In this document: positions 1 through 7,683 of the stretch, one piece after another
Numbering within the stretch: position 1 is the stretch's first letter
Layout of the letters: the number at the start of each line of letters is the position of its first letter
From: Desulfallas thermosapovorans DSM 6562
GTDB lineage: Bacteria > Bacillota > Desulfotomaculia > Desulfotomaculales > Desulfallaceae
Assembly (NCBI RefSeq): GCF_008124625.1
Contig: NZ_VNHM01000006.1
Span: 62,001-126,000, forward strand
Length of the DNA stretch: 64,000 nucleotides
Direction: 5' to 3'
Notes under the pieces: model-generated
Database searches by the model: none
The model's input: only the letters and a program-made list of their open reading frames with translations
What the model was told of the DNA's origin: nothing
Position numbers and translations under genes: made by a program

Positions 1-323
1 CCATTACAAATAAAGTAGTCAAACAAAAAATCCAGCTGTTTTTTGCTCAGGGGTTTTTCATTTGCATAATGCACTTTACCGTTACTGATTTTTGCCCACC
101 CCTTTTTTTCAAGGGTGTACTCACCATTCATACTAAGAGGGAAGCTGTTGAGCAGCTGGTAACCATATTTTTTACAAAGTTTATCGGCATAAATCGAATG
201 GTCCACATAATTACACCGGTAGAAAACTCCTTCTCTTGATAGCCATCCGTCAACTCCCTTTAAGTCACCTTTGTAAGGCTCCAATTTTATTGGCTCAGTA
301 TTCCTAAACCAAGCTTCAAACAT
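1..323 (-). CDS. hypothetical protein, C-terminus cut by window edge
   Basis: This is an open frame of 107 codons on the minus strand that starts with ATG at 323 and runs off the left edge. A G-rich Shine-Dalgarno (GGGGGGTG) lies just upstream of the ATG, which supports the start. The visible protein begins MFEAWFRNTEPIKLEPYKGD and is rich in Trp, Tyr and Lys, with no signal peptide or membrane segment. I do not recognise the family. The frame is open over its whole visible length, so a real gene is likely, but its product cannot be named. Confidence 0.55.
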   Translation of the reverse strand, partial: MFEAWFRNTEPIKLEPYKGDLKGVDGWLSREGVFYRCNYVDHSIYADKLCKKYGYQLLNSFPLSMNGEYTLEKKGWAKISNGKVHYANEKPLSKKQLDFLFDYFICN

Positions 324-443
324 ATTTCACCCCCCCTTACCTTTGTTCAATATTACCATATATAATAACTAATAATTAAAAAAATTAAAAGTTCAATTTT
401 TAATTCTTTTATGATTGGGAAGGTGAATTTTACTTATACCATG

Positions 444-1418
444 TTATTGGTCATATAATTTGCGTTTTATTTCATCCAGAGCTTTAACCGCCGCCAGTTC
501 CCCCCGCTCAATGCTGTACTTGGTGCTGCCAGTATCCCAGGGGTCTACATTAATTACCGGTCTGATCACTACATCTGCATAACTCTCCAATTTTAAATTA
601 ATACCCTCTGAAATTACAATTTCAAAACTGTTAAACAAAAGTTTAATTATATTGCTTATTCCGTTCACCCGGCGGCCACTGTAACCCACGTCCACAGCAA
701 TAACAAAGTGAGCTCCCATGCGCCGCAGTACATAAGCCGGCACATTTTCCCGAACGCCCCCGTCCACCAGTATACGGTCACCCACCCGCACCGGTTCAAA
801 GATACCCGGTACGGCGGCGCTGGCCTGGGCGGCCAGCGCCACGGGCTTGCCTTTGATGAATACATCCTCGGGCGGCACCACTGTGCGCAAGTTAACGGAT
901 TCCTTGCTTGATGTAAGATCCGGATACCCAAGGGCTGTATACTGCTTTGCATTGGCAGCGGGCTCACCTTCCAAAAAAACCACCAGCGTGCCGTCCCGCA
1001 CGTCTACAGCTGTTATGCCCAGTGGAATTACAGTTTGCCCGAATAACCGGTCTTGCCCCACAAACCTGTTGACAAACTTTTTTATTTTATTGCCCCGCAT
1101 AAGCCCCAACGGGCTGGTTATTGGATAAGGAATATGCAAGACGCGGGCAATGATACCACCGGTAATTAAAAATAAGTTAAGAAGCACACTACCATAGTCA
1201 AAAACATCACGGGGGCGCAGTTTCATGGCTATTTCTTCAATGTGCTCCGGGCTGTGCCCCGAGGCATACAAAGCGGCCACTATGCCGCCGGAACTGGTTC
1301 CCACCACCATGTCAATGGGGATTCCGGCATTTTTTAACACCTTGAGGACCCCTATATGGGCCATACCCCGCATTACTCCCCCACCCAGCGCCAATCCCAC
1401 CAGCGGCCTGGCAGTCAT
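444..1418 (-). CDS. patatin-like phospholipase (RssA/YlbK-type)
   Basis: The 324-aa protein is a predicted Ser-Asp dyad acyl hydrolase of the patatin family, probably acting on lipids or acyl esters. The oxyanion loop GGGVMRG lies at residues 12-18. The nucleophile motif GTSSG (residues 40-44, Ser42) and the Asp motif DGGVRENVP near residue 220 are both present, so the enzyme looks intact. Length fits bacterial RssA/YlbK-like proteins. The start ATG directly follows a GC-rich hairpin and a T-run at 1419-1472, and the Shine-Dalgarno (GGCGGTGG) is one arm of that hairpin, so expression may be attenuated. It lies downstream of a small coiled-coil gene and a fur-type gene on the same strand. Its physiological substrate cannot be read from the sequence. 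Confidence 0.88.
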   Translation of the reverse strand: MTARPLVGLALGGGVMRGMAHIGVLKVLKNAGIPIDMVVGTSSGGIVAALYASGHSPEHIEEIAMKLRPRDVFDYGSVLLNLFLITGGIIARVLHIPYPITSPLGLMRGNKIKKFVNRFVGQDRLFGQTVIPLGITAVDVRDGTLVVFLEGEPAANAKQYTALGYPDLTSSKESVNLRTVVPPEDVFIKGKPVALAAQASAAVPGIFEPVRVGDRILVDGGVRENVPAYVLRRMGAHFVIAVDVGYSGRRVNGISNIIKLLFNSFEIVISEGINLKLESYADVVIRPVINVDPWDTGSTKYSIERGELAAVKALDEIKRKLYDQ

Positions 1419-1472
1419 AAAAAACCACCGCCTCGTTTTAAGGTTAATACCATTGTATGAATAGGCGGTGGT
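1419..1472 (-). terminator. terminator-like hairpin overlapping the patatin gene's ribosome binding site
   Basis: On the minus strand ACCACCGCC (1472-1464) pairs perfectly with GGCGGTGGT (1432-1424) across a 31-nt loop. The second arm is followed by a run of T and then directly by the ATG of the patatin gene at 1418. The downstream arm is also the only Shine-Dalgarno for that gene. The structure can therefore act as an intrinsic terminator of the fur/small-gene transcript, as a translational block, or both. Confidence 0.6.
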
Positions 1473-1480
1473 AGTGTATG

Positions 1481-1630
1481 CTATTCTTCTTGCCGCAACC
1501 GGTCCAGTTCTTCCTCCAGTTCCTCCAGCCGGTTTACCATGGCCGGCTTAATGGAATGGGCCGGAAACCTTTTTTTCAAGTCCTCGATTTGTTCTTCCAG
1601 TTCCCTAATCCTAATTTCCCGTTCAAGCAA
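1481..1630 (-). CDS. small coiled-coil protein
   Basis: This 49-aa protein starts at TTG (1630) with GAGGGTGAAG upstream. It ends 62 bp before the patatin gene and lies about 50 bp downstream of the Fur-family gene on the same strand. It is nearly all charged heptads: RELEEQIEDLKKRF, then PAHSIKPAM, then NRLEELEEELDRLRQEE, so two short helices flank a PAHS-x-KPxM turn. The pattern resembles short conserved proteins I associate with clostridial genomes, but no function is known to me. The non-ATG start and small size keep confidence moderate. Confidence 0.6.
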   Translation of the reverse strand: MLEREIRIRELEEQIEDLKKRFPAHSIKPAMVNRLEELEEELDRLRQEE

Positions 1631-1682
1631 AGCTTCACCCTCTTCGGTGCGACTTGTTAGCGTCCGATAGCATTTCTAACGG

Positions 1683-2135
1683 CTATTTATTCTTTTGCCC
1701 CATACAATCCCGGCATTTACCGAATATTTTCAACTCGTGGTCACTGATTGTAAAATCATAGGCACTGGTAACCCGTTCCTCTAAATCTTCTAACAAATCC
1801 TCATTCATTTCAATAATTTTGCCACATTCAACACAGATAAGATGGTGGTGCCTGTGCCCATCATTACTCCCCGTGCCAAATTCGTAACGTTTACGACCAT
1901 CCCCGAAATCCGTACTTCGTATGATGTCAAAATTTGAAAAAAGTTCCAGTGTGCGATAAACCGTAGCTAAGCCCACATCAGGCACCCGTTGTTTCACCAG
2001 GTTATACACTTCTTCAGCGCTTAAGTGCCGCTTCTTGTTTTCCAGCAGCACGCAAAGCACATGCTCCCGCTTGGGCGTCATCTTATAATCGTGGGCACGC
2101 AGTATCTCCTCCACTTCCCCTATCATCCCGCGCAT
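1683..2135 (-). CDS. Fur/PerR-family metal-dependent transcriptional regulator
   Basis: The 150-aa protein has an N-terminal winged helix (residues about 10-85, with the family segment VGLATVYRTLELF) and a C-terminal dimerisation and metal domain. HHHLICVECGKI carries the metal-ligand histidines and the first CxxC; CRDC near the C-terminus is the second CxxC of the structural zinc site. Whether it senses iron (Fur) or peroxide (PerR) cannot be decided by eye. A feoAB locus a few kb away suggests iron. A PerR/Fur-like dyad overlaps its own -10 region, which suggests autoregulation. Confidence 0.93.
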   Translation of the reverse strand: MRGMIGEVEEILRAHDYKMTPKREHVLCVLLENKKRHLSAEEVYNLVKQRVPDVGLATVYRTLELFSNFDIIRSTDFGDGRKRYEFGTGSNDGHRHHHLICVECGKIIEMNEDLLEDLEERVTSAYDFTISDHELKIFGKCRDCMGQKNK

Positions 2136-2160
2136 TAAACCACCACCAAAAATTTCTTTC

Positions 2161-2197
2161 TATAAACAGTATATAGAACATTACTCTATTCTGTCAA
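2161..2197 (-). promoter_or_regulatory. promoter and PerR/Fur-like operator of the fur-type gene
   Basis: On the minus strand TTGACA (2197-2192) and TATACT (2173-2168) are separated by 18 bp, a good sigma-A promoter. Overlapping the -10 is a 7-1-7 dyad, TATAAAC-A-GTATATA (2161-2175 on the plus strand), with six of seven positions paired. This layout matches the general form of PerR/Fur boxes. Binding is inferred. Confidence 0.5.
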
Positions 2198-2294
2198 TAT
2201 GAACGTATGTCAATAACATTAGCTATATTTTAGTCATATCCCTTTTCTCGGTCCCATAAACAAGTAATAGTATTTACGGCAAGGGGGGCATGTA

Positions 2295-3227
2295 TTGCTG
2301 CTTATTCTTGGTGAATTTACCGCCGGGCTTTTTGTGCTGCTGTGGGGTATGCAAGCCATGAAGGAGGGTCTGGAAAACCTGTCCAGGGAAAAAATCCGCC
2401 GGGCAGTGGCGGCTTTTACCGCCACACCATTGAAGGCCGCCGTTACCGGGCTGGTATTTACCATGCTGGTCCAAAGCAGCACCGCCATTTCAGTTATTAC
2501 CATCGGTTTTGTCAACGCCGGTATCATGAACCTGGCCCAGGCCGTTGGGATATTGCTGGGAGCAAATGTGGGGACTTGTGTAACCGTTCAATTACTGTCC
2601 TTTAATTTATTCCGGCTGGCTGCACCTGCCGCCCTGGGAGGGGCTGTATTATGGGCTATTTTCAAAAGTAGGCCGGCCGGGCATTTAGGCCGTTCCCTCT
2701 GTGGTTTTGGCCTGGTATTTGCGGGCCTGCAGTTAATGGCCACTGCGCTGGCCCCGCTGCAAAAAGCACCCTGGTTTCTCGAAACGCTACTATCTTTACA
2801 GCATAGCCCGGCTATGGCTGTACTGGCCGGGGCGCTGGTATCCGCCCTGCTGCACAGCAGCGCCGCCGCCACCGGCATCGCCATGCTACTATCCGGTTAC
2901 CAGCTCATAGCACTACCCACAGCAGTGGCCCTGGTGCTGGGCAATAATATCGGCACTTGTATCACCGCTGTGTTGGCCAGTCTGGGGGGCTCCCGGGCAG
3001 GACGGCAGGTGGCCGCAGCTCATGTGCTGCTAAATGTGCTGGGCGCATTGCTGTTTTTGCCTCTATTGCACCCTTTTGCAACGCTGGTGTCCTTTACAAC
3101 CGATACACTGCCCCGCCAGGTGGCCAATGCCCACGCGTTGTTTAACATTATCAGCAGCCTGATTGCCCTACCGCTGGTTTACCAATTCACCGCCCTGGTT
3201 CGCATGATAGTGCCCGGTAACAAGTAA
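2295..3227 (+). CDS. Na/Pi cotransporter-family membrane protein (NptA-like, PhoU-less)
   Basis: The 310-aa protein is hydrophobic and contains two related repeats. The first carries VQSSTAISVITIGFVNAG (about residues 60-77) followed by GILLGANVGTC. The second carries LHSSAAATGIAMLLSG followed by LVLGNNIGTC. These paired QSS and GxNxGT motifs are the hallmark of the Na/Pi cotransporter family, which moves phosphate or other anions with sodium. The start is TTG at 2295 with GGGGGG six bases upstream; the ATG at 2290 is out of frame. It lacks the C-terminal PhoU domain seen in the second family member at 38.6-40.3 kb. A terminator follows at 3344. Confidence 0.88.
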   Translation: MLLILGEFTAGLFVLLWGMQAMKEGLENLSREKIRRAVAAFTATPLKAAVTGLVFTMLVQSSTAISVITIGFVNAGIMNLAQAVGILLGANVGTCVTVQLLSFNLFRLAAPAALGGAVLWAIFKSRPAGHLGRSLCGFGLVFAGLQLMATALAPLQKAPWFLETLLSLQHSPAMAVLAGALVSALLHSSAAATGIAMLLSGYQLIALPTAVALVLGNNIGTCITAVLASLGGSRAGRQVAAAHVLLNVLGALLFLPLLHPFATLVSFTTDTLPRQVANAHALFNIISSLIALPLVYQFTALVRMIVPGNK

Positions 3228-3343
3228 AACCCGGGGAACCAGCATTGCCATCTATCATTAATATATACATCTATCATAAAATACAGGTTTTTATTCATCC
3301 GGTACAGGGCACCCAGTGAATGTTCATTAAACCAGCCCACTAT

Positions 3344-3370
3344 TAAAGCCCCGGCTTTTCCGGGGCTTTA
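3344..3370 (+). terminator. hairpin terminator after the Na/Pi transporter
   Basis: TAAAGCCCCGG (3344-3354) pairs perfectly with CCGGGGCTTTA (3360-3370) around a CTTTT loop. It lies in the convergent gap between the Na/Pi gene and the carboxypeptidase gene and could serve both strands. Confidence 0.6.
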
Positions 3371-3435
3371 TCGGAATCAGCAGGCGCTGTTTCCATTTAT
3401 CCGGTTTTACCTTCAACAACCAGCACTAATTTTAT

Positions 3436-4704
3436 TTACCAGCGTCTTATACGCAGCCGGGAACGGCGTTTGCTTCTAAACCATGCCTTTACTATGCACA
3501 GTAAAAATAAAGTTGCCAGCCCCGCCCCGGCCCAGAACCACCAATAACTATTAATATCCCGGGAGACAGGGTAAACAGTTACCAGCGGTACCCGGCCCAG
3601 TTCCTCACCACTGGCTGTCAGCACCAGTTCACCAAGCTTCTCTCCTTCTTCCAACGGGGCTTGAATATTTCCCACCAGCTCAACCCGGCGGGTAACTTGG
3701 GGTTCTTCACCTACCGGAAAATTGTAATAAAAATAACCGGCGGTTTCCAGCACTGCATTTTTAGCCCCGTGCTTTACCTTAGCATCGGTGATCATTTCCC
3801 GTGGCTTAACCAGAGCCACCGGTGTAAAATTATCAAAACCATAATCCAGCAGCATTGCTACATCGGACCACAGGTTGGCACCCTGGCTGTTCAGCACCAC
3901 AGCGATCATTTCCCGCCCTCCCCGCCGGGCGGAGGCCACTATACACTGACCCGCCTCAACGGTGTAGCCGGTTTTTATACCATTAGCACCGCTGTAGCTG
4001 TAGTAACCGTTCCCCAACAGTTTATTGTGATTATAAAAGTCTTCCTGAACCGGCCCGTAAATACTCTCCAGTTTTTCCACCTGCGCCAATAATTCCGGGG
4101 ACATATTTTTTTTACGGTCTGCTTTGTAATTAAGGGTCATCACTATCTCGCGGAAAGTGGTATTTTGCATAGCCTGCCGGCTGATCACCGCCAGATCCAT
4201 GGCAGTGGTATAGTGATTCTTGTCAGGCATACCATGCGGATTAACAAAGTTGGTACTTTTTGCCCCCAATTCCCGGGCCCGGTCATTCATCATACGGGCA
4301 AAATCCTCCACCGACCCACCCACATGCTCTGCGATGGCAATGCCGGCATCGTTGGCGGAACTGAGCATAAGTATGTACAGCAAGTGTTTCATCTGCACCT
4401 GCTCACCGGGCTGCAGCCCGATTCGGGAGCCACCTATTTCAGCCGCCCGCCTGCTCACGACAACCAGGTCATCCAAAGAAGACTTTTCCAGGGCCAGCAA
4501 GGTGGTCATTATTTTTGTGGTACTGGCCGGGTACATCCTCTGAGTGGCATTTTTTTCATACAATACCTGCCCCGTGTCACTATCCATCACAAGCGCCGCC
4601 TTACCCACAGGCTGCGGCTCAGTTTCCGGGGCGGCAAAAGCAGGTAAGGCAGCAATAACTACCAACATAATGAAAACCGGCCAAGCAATAACTTTATTTA
4701 CCAA
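3436..4704 (-). CDS. D-alanyl-D-alanine carboxypeptidase (S11 family, DacF/PBP5-type)
   Basis: The 422-aa protein is a low-molecular-weight penicillin-binding protein that trims the terminal D-Ala from peptidoglycan stem peptides outside the membrane. It has a signal peptide (residues 1-25, cleavage probably after AFA). The catalytic motifs STTK (61-64), SAN (in LSSANDAG) and KTG (in GIKTGY) are all present. A C-terminal beta-rich domain is followed by a membrane anchor (YWWFWAGAGLATLFLLCIV) and a basic tail. In spore formers such enzymes often act on cortex or forespore wall. Translation starts at TTG (4704) behind AGGGGAAAG. Confidence 0.93.
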   Translation of the reverse strand: MVNKVIAWPVFIMLVVIAALPAFAAPETEPQPVGKAALVMDSDTGQVLYEKNATQRMYPASTTKIMTTLLALEKSSLDDLVVVSRRAAEIGGSRIGLQPGEQVQMKHLLYILMLSSANDAGIAIAEHVGGSVEDFARMMNDRARELGAKSTNFVNPHGMPDKNHYTTAMDLAVISRQAMQNTTFREIVMTLNYKADRKKNMSPELLAQVEKLESIYGPVQEDFYNHNKLLGNGYYSYSGANGIKTGYTVEAGQCIVASARRGGREMIAVVLNSQGANLWSDVAMLLDYGFDNFTPVALVKPREMITDAKVKHGAKNAVLETAGYFYYNFPVGEEPQVTRRVELVGNIQAPLEEGEKLGELVLTASGEELGRVPLVTVYPVSRDINSYWWFWAGAGLATLFLLCIVKAWFRSKRRSRLRIRRW

Positions 4705-4774
4705 GCTATTCTTTCCCCTGACTGATTAGTTTCAATGACGATATCCACCTGTAATTTTACCACAGGTTATTTCA

Positions 4775-6727
4775 TCAACCAATAGTTTGCCTTTTTCGTG
4801 CAATAAACACGATGACAAAAAGTACTGTCAATATGATCAGTGCGGTAAGAGGCAACGTCATGACCGGGTTCATACCATGGGCAAAATTTAACACCCGGGT
4901 CAACAACCCGCCGCACACAAAAGCCAGCGTTGTAATTAACAACCAAATCGCTGTACCTTCCCGCCATCCCCGCTCCTTATAGATAACCAGCGTCGAGGCT
5001 ATACAGGGCACAAACATGGTCAATGTAACCAGGGCCACAAAAATTTGCAATGGATCCATGGATATTTCCATAATACCGGCAGTACCAAAGTCACGACGAA
5101 TAAATCCCATGATAAAAGCGCTCGCCGTTTCACCGGGCAGGTACAGCCACCCCATAGTCAATGGTTCCATGAGCCGTTGAATTTTTTCAATTAGCCCCGT
5201 AATACTCAAAATGCTCAACAACAGCGCGCCCCCCAAAAAAACAGGAAACGCCTCTTTAATAAAACTAAAGGTTCTGGTCCAGGATTTAAGCAGCACATTA
5301 TCCAACCTGGGTAAGCGCAGCGGAGGCAAGTCCAACAGCAGCGGCACGCTGCCTCCGGGCATAAACCGGTTCAGCAAAGTACCCACCCCGGCCATCAGGC
5401 TAAAAATAATTAGCCCGTATAACAGCATATAACCCGGCCCCAAAGCGCCCAGAATAGCGGCCACAAAGGCCAGTTGGGCGGAACAGGGCACTGTAAGGGC
5501 AAGTAAAAAAGTGGCAATGCGCCGTTCCCGCTCGGTGGTCAACAGGCGGGTGGTAATTAGAGCCATGGTTACACATCCAAAACCCAACACCATTGGCACC
5601 ACAGCCTGTCCGTTCAGTCCCAGATAACCCATTAACCTGTCCATTAAAATAGCTATCCGGGACATATAACCGGAGTCCTCAAGGGTTGACAGCACCAGGT
5701 AAAAACCAAGCACCAGAGGCAACAGCAGCCCCAGTACATAGGTAATGGCCATGGTCAAAAGACCAAACTGCCCGGCCAGTATAGTCCCCAGGGAAGATTT
5801 GAGATCAATAAAGCGGCCCAATAGCGAACGTATCCACGGTTCGTAATAATTGGTCATTAAAATACCTTCGGTATAGCCAACCACTGTCTGGGCAAAAAAC
5901 ACTCCCACCAGCTCATAAAACAACCACAGGGCTATTAGCAGCGCCGGGATACCGGTCAGCGGGCGAATCAACCAGTGCCCCAACCGGGTGGCAAAGGCCA
6001 CGTCAGCGGATCTTTCAACAAGAACGGCTGCGGTAATCCCATTGGCCCGCGCCCTCCGGTCGGCGTATATTTTTTCCCTATCACCACCGGGAGCCACATT
6101 ATTGCGGGCCGCCACCTCGGGATCTCCCTCCAGCGCCAATAGCGCTTCCCCCCGTGGTAAACCCAAATAGCTCGACGAAAGTAATCTTGCCACCATAACT
6201 GACGGCTGTCCGGGGCAAGCCTGGCTCAAGCGCTGGCTGAGTGTATCCAATCCCTCATTATTGGTGGCCACCGTTGGCACCACCGGTACACCAAGCAAAT
6301 TTTCCAGTTTGGTCAAATTTATCTCCAACCCCCGGGCCAGTAGTTCATCAACCATATTTAATACCACCAGCATGGGAATACCCATGTCGGCAAGCTGGCA
6401 GGTAAGAAAAAGATCGCGGTCAATGTGCACCGCATCCACAACGTTTATTACCACATCAGCAGTCAGCACAGCGTCCCGCACCAGTGATTCCTCGGATGTG
6501 TTGGAAGAAAGCCCGTATACCCCAGGGGTATCTATCAGGAAGTTCTCCTCCCACTTACCACAGCAAAATTCCATGGTGGTACCCGGGAAATTGGAGACAT
6601 CTACATACTGACCGGTTAACCGGTGAAAGAAAACAGATTTGCCCACATTGGGGGTACCCACCAGTACTATTCTTTTTTGTTCCGGGCCATTAGTATTTTT
6701 TCTGCTATTTTTGTTGTAATTATGCAT
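4775..6727 (-). CDS. feoB: ferrous iron transport protein B, divergent type
   Basis: The 650-aa protein is the GTP-gated Fe(II) permease. Its N-terminal G domain has G1 GTPNVGKS, G3 DTPG and G4 NMVD. Two Gate-type membrane repeats follow, recognisable at GFGCVTMALITTR and at the TVPCSAQL segment. The first gate motif differs from the usual GCNVPA form, so this is a divergent FeoB. I place the start at ATG 6727 (MHNYNK) behind AAGGACGG; a TTG at 6748 would add seven residues. feoA lies immediately upstream on the same strand, separated by a terminator-like hairpin, so feoB may be expressed at a different level from feoA. Confidence 0.92.
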   Translation of the reverse strand: MHNYNKNSRKNTNGPEQKRIVLVGTPNVGKSVFFHRLTGQYVDVSNFPGTTMEFCCGKWEENFLIDTPGVYGLSSNTSEESLVRDAVLTADVVINVVDAVHIDRDLFLTCQLADMGIPMLVVLNMVDELLARGLEINLTKLENLLGVPVVPTVATNNEGLDTLSQRLSQACPGQPSVMVARLLSSSYLGLPRGEALLALEGDPEVAARNNVAPGGDREKIYADRRARANGITAAVLVERSADVAFATRLGHWLIRPLTGIPALLIALWLFYELVGVFFAQTVVGYTEGILMTNYYEPWIRSLLGRFIDLKSSLGTILAGQFGLLTMAITYVLGLLLPLVLGFYLVLSTLEDSGYMSRIAILMDRLMGYLGLNGQAVVPMVLGFGCVTMALITTRLLTTERERRIATFLLALTVPCSAQLAFVAAILGALGPGYMLLYGLIIFSLMAGVGTLLNRFMPGGSVPLLLDLPPLRLPRLDNVLLKSWTRTFSFIKEAFPVFLGGALLLSILSITGLIEKIQRLMEPLTMGWLYLPGETASAFIMGFIRRDFGTAGIMEISMDPLQIFVALVTLTMFVPCIASTLVIYKERGWREGTAIWLLITTLAFVCGGLLTRVLNFAHGMNPVMTLPLTALIILTVLFVIVFIARKRQTIG

Positions 6728-6784
6728 GGCTAATTCCGTCCTTGGCAAAAAATTTTACATTTCCGGGGCACAACATCCAAACAA

Positions 6785-6810
6785 TAAAAAAGCCCGGTAA
6801 ACCGGGGTTT
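6785..6810 (-). terminator. intercistronic terminator/attenuator between feoA and feoB
   Basis: On the minus strand AAACCCCGG and CCGGGCTTT form a stem with one C-C mismatch and a TTTA loop, followed by a T-run (plus-strand A-run 6785-6790). It follows the feoA stop and precedes feoB, so it may reduce read-through into feoB. Confidence 0.5.
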
Positions 6811-6825
6811 ATTATTTAATTATAT

Positions 6826-7098
6826 TTAACACGATTCGCTTGTCAATTGGGAAGCAATCGCTTTGGCCTCTCCCGCCCGGGCCAACAGCTCGACATGGAT
6901 ATTTTGCGCCAGACCCCGGCCAATGGCTATTTCCTGCCTGTGCTTGCCCAGTACCACCGGACCGGCGGGTATTACTTCCGCGCAAGTTAAAACAGATCCC
7001 TCATTAATACCCATGCGCAGTGCATTTTCTTTAATCCCGGAGTTGCCAATGAATATAATTCTAATCAAATCGCCCCGTTTCACTTTATCCAGCGTCAT
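6826..7098 (-). CDS. feoA: ferrous iron transport protein A
   Basis: The 90-aa protein is a small SH3-like FeoA domain thought to interact with FeoB on the cytoplasmic side. Family features are the opening MTLDKVKRGDLIRI, the central LRMGINEGS turn and the closing IGRGLAQNIHVEL strand. It starts at ATG 7098 with TGGAGG upstream. It is first in a feoAB pair and has its own strong promoter at 7143-7171. The C-terminal tail (about 15 residues) is slightly longer than a minimal FeoA. Confidence 0.92.
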   Translation of the reverse strand: MTLDKVKRGDLIRIIFIGNSGIKENALRMGINEGSVLTCAEVIPAGPVVLGKHRQEIAIGRGLAQNIHVELLARAGEAKAIASQLTSESC

Positions 7099-7123
7099 GT
7101 AAAATCCTCCAGTCGGTGATAAA

Positions 7124-7171
7124 GAAAACCGTTCTCATTCATATTATATTTTTAAGTTGTACCACGGTCAA
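7124..7171 (-). promoter_or_regulatory. feoA promoter with downstream dyad
   Basis: On the minus strand TTGACC (7171-7166) and TATAAT (7148-7143) are spaced exactly 17 bp, close to the sigma-A consensus. Seven to nineteen bases downstream of the -10 lies an imperfect dyad GAGAAC-G-GTTTTC (7136-7124), where a repressor such as the nearby Fur homologue could sit. The promoter is clear; the operator is an inference. Confidence 0.6.
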
Positions 7172-7258
7172 TATGTTTTTATAAAAACTTGTCCAACGGG
7201 TAAAAATATAACCATTGGTTCGAGATAATTTAATATAACCCTAGAAGGAGGTGCCCGT

Positions 7259-7408
7259 ATGGCCAATATAGACACCAAGGGTATGGAAGTGGCCAATTTA
7301 AGCCAGGAACAGTTGAATCGCTTGATTAGCGCCGAAAAAGAATTAAATAATGCCGGCGCCGGGCAGGAAATTTACCTGCTGGCGGTATCCCGCCACCCTG
7401 AACACTAG
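7259..7408 (+). CDS. small conserved-looking protein, unknown function
   Basis: This 49-aa protein starts at ATG 7259 behind a near-perfect Shine-Dalgarno (AGAAGGAGGTG). It reads MANIDTKGMEVANLSQEQLN and continues with an alpha-helical, acidic stretch (ISAEKELNNAGAGQEIYLLA). It is divergent from feoA. The strong ribosome binding site and normal codon use argue that it is real. I do not recognise the family, and the context does not reveal a role. Confidence 0.65.
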   Translation: MANIDTKGMEVANLSQEQLNRLISAEKELNNAGAGQEIYLLAVSRHPEH

Positions 7409-7460
7409 TTTTACCGGGACGTGCCGGGGTAGCACAAAAAATATATATGTCAGTAGAGTA

Positions 7461-7485
7461 ACGCCGCAGTAATTAGCTGCGGCGT
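7461..7485. other. GC-rich hairpin in convergent gap
   Basis: ACGCCGCAG (7461-7469) pairs with CTGCGGCGT (7477-7485). It lies between the 49-aa gene and the oppositely directed chemoreceptor gene. No T-run follows on either strand, so it is at best a weak terminator. Confidence 0.4.
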
Positions 7486-7683
7486 CAACCCTGTTACAGA
7501 ACGGTACGCACGGGCCACGTATACGGCTCCTTATAAATACCGGTCACTTCTCTCTTCAGTGATGCAACATTTCGACATTGTATGAAACTAAGTTAATTGG
7601 TTCAAGTCCGTCAAACCGACTGTCAGGCAACGCCCTATTTATCAGCGGGCTGGCTGAGTTTCGCCATCGTAATTTTTTTTTGC

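Noticed and set aside
7590-7625. A GGTTCAAGTCC-like segment resembling a tRNA T-arm
   Set aside because: No acceptor stem, anticodon arm or D-arm can be folded around it.
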